Shown here in pieces: positions 32,855 through 40,424 of a stretch of DNA of 64,000 bases. A program made the translations under genes and the position numbers. A model generated the notes under the pieces. It did no database searches. It saw only the letters and a program-made list of their open reading frames with translations, and was not told where the DNA came from. Origin of the DNA: Micromonospora inyonensis (GTDB taxonomy: Bacteria; Actinomycetota; Actinomycetes; Mycobacteriales; Micromonosporaceae); the NCBI RefSeq assembly GCF_900091415.1, contig NZ_FMHU01000001.1, forward strand, positions 372,001 to 436,000, read 5' to 3'. Within the stretch, counting starts at the first letter, position 1. Each line of letters opens with the position of its first letter.

Positions 32855-35800
32855 GACAACTCCGGGTCACGGGTGCTCGGCGGTTCGACGACCTGGCGCC
32901 CCTTGCCGGAGACCGGGCAGCTCGTGCGGACCGGGCAGACCCGGCACTTCGAGTTGGCGACGGCGGCGAAGGTGGCGGCGGCCATCGTATCGGCGGTGCG
33001 CCGGACCAGCGCGGTCGCCCAGCCGGCCTCCGGCCCCTGGCCCGCCGGCGCCTGGCCCTGTTCCCGCGCCTCCTTCGACCCGGTGCCGAGCTGCACCAGG
33101 GCCGCCCCGCCCGAGGAGTCGCCGTACTCGGCGAACGCTCCCGCCTCGACCGCCGCCTGGTACGCCCCGAGCTGCGGGTGTTCGGCCAGTTCCGTGCCGA
33201 CCGTGGTGGACCGGCCGGTCTTCAGGTCGACCACGACCAGCCGGCCGTCCGCGTCGATCTCCAGGCGGTCCACCCGCCCGACCAGGTCGACCGGGCGGTG
33301 CGGGTCGTCCAGCCGGACGGCGAACTCGTGCTCGATGGCGAGCAGCCGACGCGGATTGACGGCCAGCCAGCGGAGCAGCTTGTCCACCATGGCGTGGGCA
33401 CGGGCCTGCTCGGGGCCGGCCATCCACCGGGCGGCCAGCTCGATCGCGTCGAACCGCGCGGTGACGTACTCCAGCAGGGTGGAACGGTCGACGCTGGCGT
33501 TCTCGGCGAGCATCGCGGCGGCGTGCACCAGGTTGCCCACGCTCTGGGCGGTGCTCGGTGGCGCCCCGCCGCCGTGCCGTTCCAGCAGCCAGCGCAGGCT
33601 GCACCGCAACGCGCTCTCCATCGCCGACGGGGTGACCCGCACCGGCTCGCCGTCGTCGACCAGCGGCCGGTCGTCGGTGAGTCCGCGCAGCCCCCACCAG
33701 TCGTCCGGGTGCGCGCCGGGCACCCCGGCGGCGGCGAGCCGAGCCAGTTCGGCCGCCGCGGCACGCCGCCGGGCCGCCGATGCCGCCGGGTCGGCCGCCG
33801 CGGTACGCAACTCCGCGACCAGGGCGGGCAGGGTCAGCGCCCGGGGCGGCCGGCCGACTGGCAGCTCCCCGGCCCGCCCGGCGTCCGCCGCCGCACCGTC
33901 CACGCCTTCGCCGGCCGGCTCGACGCCGTCCGCGCCTCCGCCGTCCTCGTCGGACGGGGCCACGGCGTCGCGCCCGGCACCGTCCACCGGCGGCGGCACC
34001 GGGTCGCGCGGCGTGCCGCCGTCCCCCCTCGGCGGCTCGGCGGCGCCGAGTTCGTACAGGAAGCGGCTCGGCTGTTCCTCGTGGTCGTCGCCCCCCACCG
34101 AGGCGGAGGAGACCGCGCTGACCAGCAGTCGACGCTGGGCCCGGGTGACCGCCACGTAGAACAGCCGTCGCTCCTCGTCGAGCAGCGCGGAGGTCTGCCC
34201 GGCCAGGACGGCGGCGGTGCCCGCGCCGTCGCCCCGGCCGGCGAGCACGTCCACCAGCCGCTCCGAGCCGAGCAGGCTGCCCCGCAGGCGCAGGTCCGGC
34301 CAGATCCCCTCCTGCACCCCGGCGACCGCCACCACGTCCCACTCCAGACCCTTGGCGGCGTGCGCGGTGAGCAGCCGGACGGCGTCCCCCCGGTCGGCGG
34401 TCGGGGCGATGGTGTCGGCGGGGAGGTCCTGCCCGAGCACGTGGTCGAGGAAGACCTCGGTCCGGGCACCGGGCAGCCGGTCGACGAACCGGGCCGCCGC
34501 GTCGAAGAGCACCAGGACGGCGTCCAGGTCGCGGTCGGCCGCGTCGGCCCGCCAGCGCCGGGCGGTCTCGCCCTCCCCGGTGGCGTTCCCTCCCTCGATC
34601 GCCGTCGACCAGCGCTCGGCCAGGCCGCTGGCCGCCCAGACCGCCCAGAGCACGTCCTCCACGGTGGTGCCCGGTCGGGCCGCCGTCTCGCGGGCGGTGG
34701 CGAGCAGCCCGGCCACCGTCTGGGCCGGCTCGGCCCAGCGCCGCTCGACGCCGGCCAGGGCGTCCGGGTCGCGCAGCGCCTCGACGACCAGGTCACCGGA
34801 GGGGCGGCGGTCGCCGGTGGCCAGCGCCAGCGCCCGCAGGCCCTGGCGCAGTCGCCGCTCGGCCAGCGGATCGGCCCCGCCGAGCGGGGAGTGCAGCAAC
34901 GCGACCGCAGCCTCCTCGTCCAACCGCTCCGGTTCGAGGGCGCAGCGGAGCAGGAGCAGCAGCGGAGCCACCGCCGGTTGCAGGTGCAGCGGCAGGTCCT
35001 CGCCGTGCACCACGGTCGGCACCCCGGCGGTGTGCAGCGCCCGGCGCAGGGTGGGCAGTTGGAGGGTGGTCGACCGGACCAGCACCGCCATCCGGGACCA
35101 GGGCACCCCGTCGAGCAGGTGCGCGGTGCGCAGCGCGTGGGCCAGGTACGCGGACTCGCTCGTGGCCGACCGGAAGGTGCGGACCTCGACCACGCCCGGT
35201 GGCGCGTCGGGGACCGGTTCCAGCCGCCGGTGGGTGACCGGGCCGCGCAGTCGCCGGGCCAGCCGTCCCGCCGCGGCCAGCAGCTCCGTCCCCGCCCGGT
35301 GCGAGGTGGTGAGCACCACCTGCGCCGCCGGTGCCCCGGAGGCGGTCCGGAACCGGTGCGGGAAGGCCGTCACGCCGGACGGGTCGGCACCCCGGAAGGC
35401 GTACGTGGAGGAGTCGGGGTCACCGAAGGCGACCAGGGACTTGCCGCCACCGGCCACCACGGCGAGCAGGTCGTACTGGGCGGGGTCGGTGTCGGCCAGC
35501 TCGTCGACGTACACGTGGGCCAGCCGGCGGCGCTCGGCCTCCAGCAGCTCCGGGTCGTCGAGCAGCAGCCCGGTGGCGGCCCGGACCAGCTCGGCCGGGT
35601 CGTACGCCACCGAGCCCCGGTTGCTGACGTCGCGGAGCGCGAGCACGGAGACGTACTCCCGGAGGAAGCGCGCGGCGGCCGGCCAGTCGGAGCGGCCCAG
35701 CCGCTCGCCCAGCCGGGCCAGCTCCCCCGGCCCCACCCCGCGTTCGGCGGCGCGCATCAGCAGGTCGCGCAGCTGGCCGGCGAACGCCCGGGTGCGCAGC

Positions 35801-36300
35801 GCGGGGCGCAGGTCCTCGGGCCAGTCCACCGGGTCGTCCTCGGGGCTCTCCCCCACGACGTCGAGCAGTTCCCGGATGATCAGATCCTGCTCCGGGCCGG
35901 TGAGCAGCCGGGGAGACGGCTCGCCGCGCACGGCGGCGGCCCGGCGCAGCAGGCCGAAGGCGTACGCCGGGAAGGTCCGCACCAGCGGCTCGCGGACCAC
36001 GCGGTTGCCGACGGCGACCCGGGCCTCGATCCGGTGGCGCAGCGCGGTGGCGGCCCGCCGCCCGAAGGTGAGCACCAGCACCCGCTCCGGGTCGACGCCC
36101 TCGGCCACCCGCGCCGCGACCGCCTCGACGAGGGTGCCCGTCTTTCCGGTGCCGGGACCGCCGAGCACCAGCATCGGCCCGTCGGTGTGGGCGACGACCT
36201 CCGCCTGCCGGGGATCCCCCCGCCACCCCGGCGCTGCCGGGGTGGGACCGTCTGCCCAGGTCAGTCCCTCGGGCCGGCGCACCAACCGGTACGTCTGCAT
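32851..36300 (-). CDS. adnA: AdnA helicase-nuclease subunit (UvrD-like motor plus Fe-S RecB-type nuclease)
   Basis: A 1149-residue protein. The motor has Walker A GGPGTGKT (47-54), but motif II reads DELAD (about 264) instead of DEYQD, suggesting weak or lost ATP hydrolysis, as reported for mycobacterial AdnA. The nuclease module has VVVDLKTG (about 1020). One Cys at about 898 (ALRCSLRW) and three in CRVCPVRTSC (about 1118) form the AddB-type iron-sulfur staple around it. Between them is an acidic low-complexity linker. ATG 36300. First gene of the adnA-adnB operon; matches Rv3202c. Confidence 0.92.
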   Translation of the reverse strand: MQTYRLVRRPEGLTWADGPTPAAPGWRGDPRQAEVVAHTDGPMLVLGGPGTGKTGTLVEAVAARVAEGVDPERVLVLTFGRRAATALRHRIEARVAVGNRVVREPLVRTFPAYAFGLLRRAAAVRGEPSPRLLTGPEQDLIIRELLDVVGESPEDDPVDWPEDLRPALRTRAFAGQLRDLLMRAAERGVGPGELARLGERLGRSDWPAAARFLREYVSVLALRDVSNRGSVAYDPAELVRAATGLLLDDPELLEAERRRLAHVYVDELADTDPAQYDLLAVVAGGGKSLVAFGDPDSSTYAFRGADPSGVTAFPHRFRTASGAPAAQVVLTTSHRAGTELLAAAGRLARRLRGPVTHRRLEPVPDAPPGVVEVRTFRSATSESAYLAHALRTAHLLDGVPWSRMAVLVRSTTLQLPTLRRALHTAGVPTVVHGEDLPLHLQPAVAPLLLLLRCALEPERLDEEAAVALLHSPLGGADPLAERRLRQGLRALALATGDRRPSGDLVVEALRDPDALAGVERRWAEPAQTVAGLLATARETAARPGTTVEDVLWAVWAASGLAERWSTAIEGGNATGEGETARRWRADAADRDLDAVLVLFDAAARFVDRLPGARTEVFLDHVLGQDLPADTIAPTADRGDAVRLLTAHAAKGLEWDVVAVAGVQEGIWPDLRLRGSLLGSERLVDVLAGRGDGAGTAAVLAGQTSALLDEERRLFYVAVTRAQRRLLVSAVSSASVGGDDHEEQPSRFLYELGAAEPPRGDGGTPRDPVPPPVDGAGRDAVAPSDEDGGGADGVEPAGEGVDGAAADAGRAGELPVGRPPRALTLPALVAELRTAAADPAASAARRRAAAAELARLAAAGVPGAHPDDWWGLRGLTDDRPLVDDGEPVRVTPSAMESALRCSLRWLLERHGGGAPPSTAQSVGNLVHAAAMLAENASVDRSTLLEYVTARFDAIELAARWMAGPEQARAHAMVDKLLRWLAVNPRRLLAIEHEFAVRLDDPHRPVDLVGRVDRLEIDADGRLVVVDLKTGRSTTVGTELAEHPQLGAYQAAVEAGAFAEYGDSSGGAALVQLGTGSKEAREQGQAPAGQGPEAGWATALVRRTADTMAAATFAAVANSKCRVCPVRTSCPVSGKGRQVVEPPSTRDPELS

Positions 36301-36352
36301 CCGACCATCACACCACGCGCCCCCGACACCCCGTCCCCACCACCGCCGGTGG

Positions 36353-36916
36353 TCAGGCGGGTCGGCGGGTCAGGGGGAGGCGGGAGTCGATGGTGTCCAG
36401 GGCCTCGGCGAGGGTGTGCGCCACCAGGAGGAGATCCTGCCCGGCGGGCTTGACGAAGTGCTGGTCGGTCAGGGTGGTGAGCCAGTCCAGCAGGGGGCGG
36501 TAGAAGCCGTCCGTGTCGAGCAGCACCATCGGCTTGTCGTGCATCGCCAGGGTCGCCGTGGTCCACACCTCGAAGAGTTCGTCCAGCGTGCCGAGCCCGC
36601 CGGGCAGGGTGAGGAAGGCGTCCGAGCGCTCGATCAGCACCGTCTTGCGGCTGGCCATCGAGTCGGTGACCAGCAGTTCGTCGGAGGCCAGGTCGGCAAC
36701 CTCCAGGTCGACCAGCGCCTGCGGGATCACCCCGACGGTCCGCGCGCCCCCGGAACGCGCGCCGTCGGCCAGCGCCCCCATCATGCCGACGCAACCGCCT
36801 CCGCTGACCAGCGTGTGCCCCCGCCGGGCCAGCTCCGCCCCCGTGTCGAAGGCGAGGTCGAGCCAGCGCCGGTCGAGGGTCCGGGAGGAGGCGCAGAACA
36901 CGCCGATCGCGGCCAC
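36353..36916 (-). CDS. LOG-family nucleoside 5'-monophosphate phosphoribohydrolase, paralogue 2
   Basis: A 187-residue Rossmann protein with the LOG signature PGGLGTLDE (about 104) and SGGGCVGMMG nearer the N-terminus. The family cleaves the base from cytokinin-type or other nucleoside monophosphates; M. tuberculosis Rv1205 is one. GTG 36916 begins 4 bases after the stop of a second LOG gene. The two are related but different in length and sequence. Confidence 0.88.
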   Translation of the reverse strand: MAAIGVFCASSRTLDRRWLDLAFDTGAELARRGHTLVSGGGCVGMMGALADGARSGGARTVGVIPQALVDLEVADLASDELLVTDSMASRKTVLIERSDAFLTLPGGLGTLDELFEVWTTATLAMHDKPMVLLDTDGFYRPLLDWLTTLTDQHFVKPAGQDLLLVAHTLAEALDTIDSRLPLTRRPA

Positions 36917-36920
36917 CGGC

Positions 36921-37772
36921 TCAGCCCTCCCGACGCTCGTCGGCCGCGGCCCTCTGGTCGGCGGCGGTACGGGCCACCGCCTCCTCGCGTACCGCTTCCT
37001 GCTCGGCGGAGAGCTGCGCCTCGGCCTCGACGATGTGCCGGACGGCCGCGTCCACGTCGTCGGTGAGGCAGATCAGTTCCAGGTCCACCGGACCGATCTT
37101 GCCATCGGCGGCCATCGTGTCGCGCAACCAGTACAGCAGCCCCCGCCAGTAGTCCGTGCCCATCAGCACCACCGGGAACCGGGTCACCTTGCCGGTCTGC
37201 ACCAGGGTCAGCGCCTCGAAGAGTTCGTCCATGGTGCCGAATCCACCGGGCAGGACGACGAACGCCTGGGCGTACTTGACGAACATGGTCTTGCGGGCGA
37301 AGAAGTAGCGGAAGTCGATGGCCAGGTCGACCCATTCGTTGAGGCCCTGCTCGAAGGGAAGCTCGATGCCGAGGCCGACGGAGAGCCCACCGGCCTCACT
37401 GGCCCCCCGGTTCGCCGCCTCCATCACCCCCGGCCCCCCGCCGGTGATGACCGCGTACCCGGCCCGGGCCAGCGCCGCCCCCACCTGCTCGGCCAGCTGG
37501 CACTCCGGACTGTCCGGCTTGCTCCGGGCCGAACCGAAGACGCTCACCGCCGACGGCAGGTCGGCCAGCGTGTCGAACCCCTCGACGAACTCGGAGAGGA
37601 TCCGCAGCGCACGCCAGGCGTCGCGGGTCTTCCAGTCGGCCCGGCCCCGCGAGTCCAGCAGCCGCTCGTCGGCGGTGCTGGTCGGCAGGGCCCGGCGGCG
37701 CAGCGTCACCGCGCCCCGGTGTCGTACCTCGGACAGACCGTGTCCGGTGTCCCGTCCGTTGCTCTGGCTCAT
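36921..37772 (-). CDS. LOG-family (TIGR00730) protein, paralogue 1
   Basis: A 283-residue protein, about 100 residues longer than its downstream paralogue. The core (about 75-250) has VSVFGSARS, ITGGGPGVMEAANRGA and the nucleotide-binding PGGFGTMDE. The extra N-terminus holds WKTRDAWRALRILSEFVEGFD, a helical segment typical of the long type. The C-terminal tail is charged and helical. ATG 37772 is supported by a leaderless -10 seven bases upstream. Together with paralogue 2 it forms an operon next to dapE/dapD. Confidence 0.88.
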   Translation of the reverse strand: MSQSNGRDTGHGLSEVRHRGAVTLRRRALPTSTADERLLDSRGRADWKTRDAWRALRILSEFVEGFDTLADLPSAVSVFGSARSKPDSPECQLAEQVGAALARAGYAVITGGGPGVMEAANRGASEAGGLSVGLGIELPFEQGLNEWVDLAIDFRYFFARKTMFVKYAQAFVVLPGGFGTMDELFEALTLVQTGKVTRFPVVLMGTDYWRGLLYWLRDTMAADGKIGPVDLELICLTDDVDAAVRHIVEAEAQLSAEQEAVREEAVARTAADQRAAADERREG

Positions 37773-37779
37773 GCAAGCC

Positions 37780-37785
37780 ACCGTA
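37780..37785 (-). promoter_or_regulatory. Leaderless promoter -10 (TACGGT) of the LOG operon
   Basis: TACGGT on the minus strand ends 7 bases before ATG 37772 and there is no ribosome-binding site. Confidence 0.6.
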
Positions 37786-37892
37786 GTGGAGTGCCGCGCC
37801 GCAGGTCGGGAGGGTCGTCCGAGAACTCGCGGCCACCGGCGGACGGGACGTCCGGTCGACCGGGAGACGAACTCCCGCCATCGGAACGCAAC

Positions 37893-37920
37893 TTATTCGG
37901 TCGCACGTGCGTCCTACTAT
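37893..37920 (+). promoter_or_regulatory. Promoter of the 54-residue protein gene
   Basis: TTATTC (37893-37898) and TACTAT (37915-37920) are 16 bases apart, in an unusually AT-rich patch about 47 bases before the GTG. Confidence 0.55.
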
Positions 37921-37966
37921 TCACACACGGGGGACGCCCCCGGCGCGCCTTCGGGGGAGGAGCAGC

Positions 37967-38131
37967 GTGATCAGCAACAACGAGAGGATCCGGATCCGGC
38001 GGCAGATGCAGCGACGGATCCGGGACGTGGTGGCCGAGCGCCGTCGCGCCCGCCAGATGCAGACCATCGAGCTGGCCGGCGAGACCGAAACGCGGGCGGA
38101 CGTCGACGTGCCCGCACTGAGCAACAGCTGA
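37967..38131 (+). CDS. Small basic hypothetical protein
   Basis: A 54-residue protein with a highly basic first half (RIRIRRQMQRRIRDVVAERRRAR), probably a single long helix, and an acidic tail. I do not recognise it. GTG 37967 is preceded by GGGGGAGGAG, an excellent ribosome-binding site, and by a clear promoter, so it is expressed. The basic helix could bind RNA or DNA. It converges on dapE. Confidence 0.7.
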   Translation: MISNNERIRIRRQMQRRIRDVVAERRRARQMQTIELAGETETRADVDVPALSNS

Positions 38132-38190
38132 CCGACCGCACGACGGCTGTCCGCGCGCACCGGGGGGGTGACCGCGCGCGACAGCCTCGG

Positions 38191-38231
38191 CCGCCCGGGT
38201 GGCCAGGTCGTCTCCTGGTCACCCCGGGCGG
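38191..38231. terminator. Hairpin between the small basic protein gene and dapE
   Basis: Imperfect arms (38191-38207 and 38214-38231) rich in GC, between convergent genes. Confidence 0.5.
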
Positions 38232-38259
38232 GTCGCCGGTCGGGCCGGCCGGCGGTGGG

Positions 38260-39333
38260 TCAGGCCGGGGCCAACCACCGGTGCAGGGTCGCCGCCCCGT
38301 CGCGGATCTTGGAGATCTCGACGTGCTCGTCCTTGTGGTGCGCCAGGTTCGGGTCGCCGGGGCCGAAGTTCAGCGCGGGGATGCCCATCGCCGCGAAGCG
38401 GGCCACGTCCGTCCAGCCCAGCTTGCCGATCGGTGCCGCGCCGACCGCCGCCAGGAACTCCTGCGCCACCGGCGCGTCCAGCCCCGGGGCCGCCCCGGCG
38501 GCCACGTCGGTCACGGTCAGCTCGAAGCCGTCGAGGACCGCACGCAGGTGCGCCTCGGCCGCCGCCGGGTCCCGGTCCGGCGCGAACCGGTAGTTGACCT
38601 CGATGTCGCACCGGTCCGGAACGACGTTGCCCGCCACCCCGCCGGAGATCCGGACCGCGTTCATCCCCTCCCGGTACGCGCAGCCGTCGATGGTGACCCG
38701 ACGGGCCTCGTACGTGGCCAGCCGGCGCAGCACCTCGCCGGCCCCGTGGATCGCGTTCACCCCATTCCAGGACCGGGCCGCGTGGGCGCGCTCGCCGACC
38801 GTGGTGACGACCGCCCGCATGGTGCCCTGGCAGCCCGCCTCCACGATGCCGTAGGTCGGTTCGAGCAGCACGGCGAAGTCCGCCCGGAGCCACTCCGGGT
38901 GTGCCGCGGCGACCAGGTGCAGGCCGTTGTACTTCTGCTCGATCTCCTCGCCCTCGTAGAAGAAGTACGTGACGTCGTACCGGGGGTCGGGCAGGGTGAC
39001 CGCCAGGTGCAGCGCGTACGCCACGCCGGACTTCATGTCGGAGGTGCCGCAGCCGTACATCAGGTCGCCGCGCATGCTGGACGGGAAGTTGCCGTTCAGC
39101 GGGACGGTGTCCAGGTGGCCGGCGAGCACCACCCGCTGCGCGCGGCCCAGCTCGGTACGGGCCATCACGGTGTTGCCGTACCGGTGGGTGGTCAGGTGCG
39201 GGACCGCCCGGAGCACCTGCTCGACACAGTCGGCGATCGCCTTCTCGTTCAGGGACACGGACTCGATGTCCACCAGGGCACGGGTCAACGCCACCGGATC
39301 GGCGAGGACCTCGGGGGTCAGCGGGTTCTCCAT
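38260..39333 (-). CDS. dapE: Succinyl-diaminopimelate desuccinylase DapE
   Basis: A 357-residue M20 metallopeptidase-fold enzyme with VVLAGHLDTVP (metal His and Asp), YGCGTSDMKSG (bridging Asp), EGEEIE (catalytic Glu pair) and the closing His in AHHKDEHVE. It removes succinate from N-succinyl-LL-2,6-diaminopimelate, giving DAP for peptidoglycan and lysine. ATG 39333 follows a leaderless -10. Divergent from dapD across 79 bases, so the two pathway steps share a control region. Confidence 0.93.
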   Translation of the reverse strand: MENPLTPEVLADPVALTRALVDIESVSLNEKAIADCVEQVLRAVPHLTTHRYGNTVMARTELGRAQRVVLAGHLDTVPLNGNFPSSMRGDLMYGCGTSDMKSGVAYALHLAVTLPDPRYDVTYFFYEGEEIEQKYNGLHLVAAAHPEWLRADFAVLLEPTYGIVEAGCQGTMRAVVTTVGERAHAARSWNGVNAIHGAGEVLRRLATYEARRVTIDGCAYREGMNAVRISGGVAGNVVPDRCDIEVNYRFAPDRDPAAAEAHLRAVLDGFELTVTDVAAGAAPGLDAPVAQEFLAAVGAAPIGKLGWTDVARFAAMGIPALNFGPGDPNLAHHKDEHVEISKIRDGAATLHRWLAPA

Positions 39334-39340
39334 GGTTCGC

Positions 39341-39346
39341 ACGGTA
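39341..39346 (-). promoter_or_regulatory. Leaderless promoter -10 (TACCGT) of dapE
   Basis: TACCGT on the minus strand ends 7 bases before ATG 39333, without a ribosome-binding site. Confidence 0.6.
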
Positions 39347-39412
39347 CCGTCAGGGCGGTAGGAGCCGGCAGTGAGCGTGCGCGCCCGCCGGCCGTGAACG
39401 AAGGGTGAAACC

Positions 39413-40372
39413 GTGACGTCCGCACAGTCTGCCTGGGGTATCGGCGTGGCCACCGTCACCGCCGACGACCAGGTCCTCGACACCTGGTACCCGACCGGCA
39501 AGCTCGGCCTCGGCGAGCTGCCCCTGGTTCCCGGCGAGGAGAAGGCGGACGTGCTCGACCTGCCGCCGGGGGCGGTCGGCGAGCGGGCCCTGCCGGGTCT
39601 GCGTACCGTCGAGGTGGTCACCGTGATCGGCTCGCTGGACGACCCGATCAAGGACACCTCGGACGCGTACCTGCGGCTGCACCTGCTCTCCCACCGCCTG
39701 GTGCGGCCGAACGGCCTCAACCTCGACGGCATCTTCGGCAAGCTGGCGAACGTGGCCTGGACGTCGGCCGGGCCGTGCCCGCCGGAGCGGGTGGACGAGC
39801 TGCGGGTGATCGAGCGGGCCGCCGGCCGCCACCTGGCCGTGTACGGGGTGGACAAGTTCCCCCGGATGACCGACTACGTGGTTCCCTCCGGGGTGCGGAT
39901 CGCCGACGCCGACCGGGTCCGGCTCGGCGCGCACCTCGCCTCGGGCACCACCGTCATGCACGAGGGCTTCGTCAACTTCAACGCCGGTACGCTCGGCACC
40001 TCGATGGTGGAGGGGCGGATCGTCCAGGGTGTGGTGGTCGGCGACGGCTCCGACATCGGCGGCGGCGCGTCGATCATGGGCACCCTCTCCGGCGGCGGCA
40101 CCGACCGGATCAGCATCGGCGAGCGCAGCCTGATCGGGGCGAACGCCGGGGTCGGCATCTCCCTCGGTGACGACTGCGTGGTCGAGGCCGGCTGCTACGT
40201 CACCGCCGCGGCGAAGATCACCCTGCCGGACGGCCGGGTGGTCAAGGCCCGCGAGCTGTCCGGCGTCGACGGGCTGCTGTTCCTGCGCAACTCGGTCACC
40301 GGCGCGCTGGAGGCCCGGCCGCGCACCGGCCAGGGCATCACCCTGAACGCCGCCCTGCACGCCAACGACTGA
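39413..40372 (+). CDS. dapD: Tetrahydrodipicolinate N-succinyltransferase DapD
   Basis: A 319-residue actinobacterial-type DapD. The C-terminal half is a left-handed beta-helix (VVVGDGSDIGGGASIMG, GANAGVGISLGDDCVVEAG) with MHEGFVNFNAGT in the active site. It succinylates tetrahydrodipicolinate, the step before DapC and DapE. GTG 39413 has GAAGGGTGA upstream. Matches Rv1201c; dapC and dapE are also in this window. Confidence 0.95.
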   Translation: MTSAQSAWGIGVATVTADDQVLDTWYPTGKLGLGELPLVPGEEKADVLDLPPGAVGERALPGLRTVEVVTVIGSLDDPIKDTSDAYLRLHLLSHRLVRPNGLNLDGIFGKLANVAWTSAGPCPPERVDELRVIERAAGRHLAVYGVDKFPRMTDYVVPSGVRIADADRVRLGAHLASGTTVMHEGFVNFNAGTLGTSMVEGRIVQGVVVGDGSDIGGGASIMGTLSGGGTDRISIGERSLIGANAGVGISLGDDCVVEAGCYVTAAAKITLPDGRVVKARELSGVDGLLFLRNSVTGALEARPRTGQGITLNAALHAND

Positions 40373-40379
40373 CCCGGCC

Positions 40380-40414
40380 CGTCCCGGCCCGTGGCGAGCC
40401 CACGGGCCGGGACG
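40380..40414. terminator. Bidirectional terminator between dapD and the S8 protease gene
   Basis: Perfect 15-bp arms (40380-40394 and 40400-40414) with a 5-base loop, between convergent genes. Confidence 0.85.
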
Positions 40415-40424
40415 CCGACGCGCC

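Noticed and set aside
36339..36353. Short hairpin between adnA and the LOG gene as a terminator
   Set aside because: Only six base pairs with a three-base loop and no U-tract; too weak to call.
29888..36453. Very long open frames on the plus strand opposite adnA/adnB (also 20785-22674 and 40524-43844)
   Set aside because: They mirror real genes in a GC-rich genome, have compositions rich in Arg, Gly, His and Pro, and no domains; the opposite strand encodes complete recognisable proteins.
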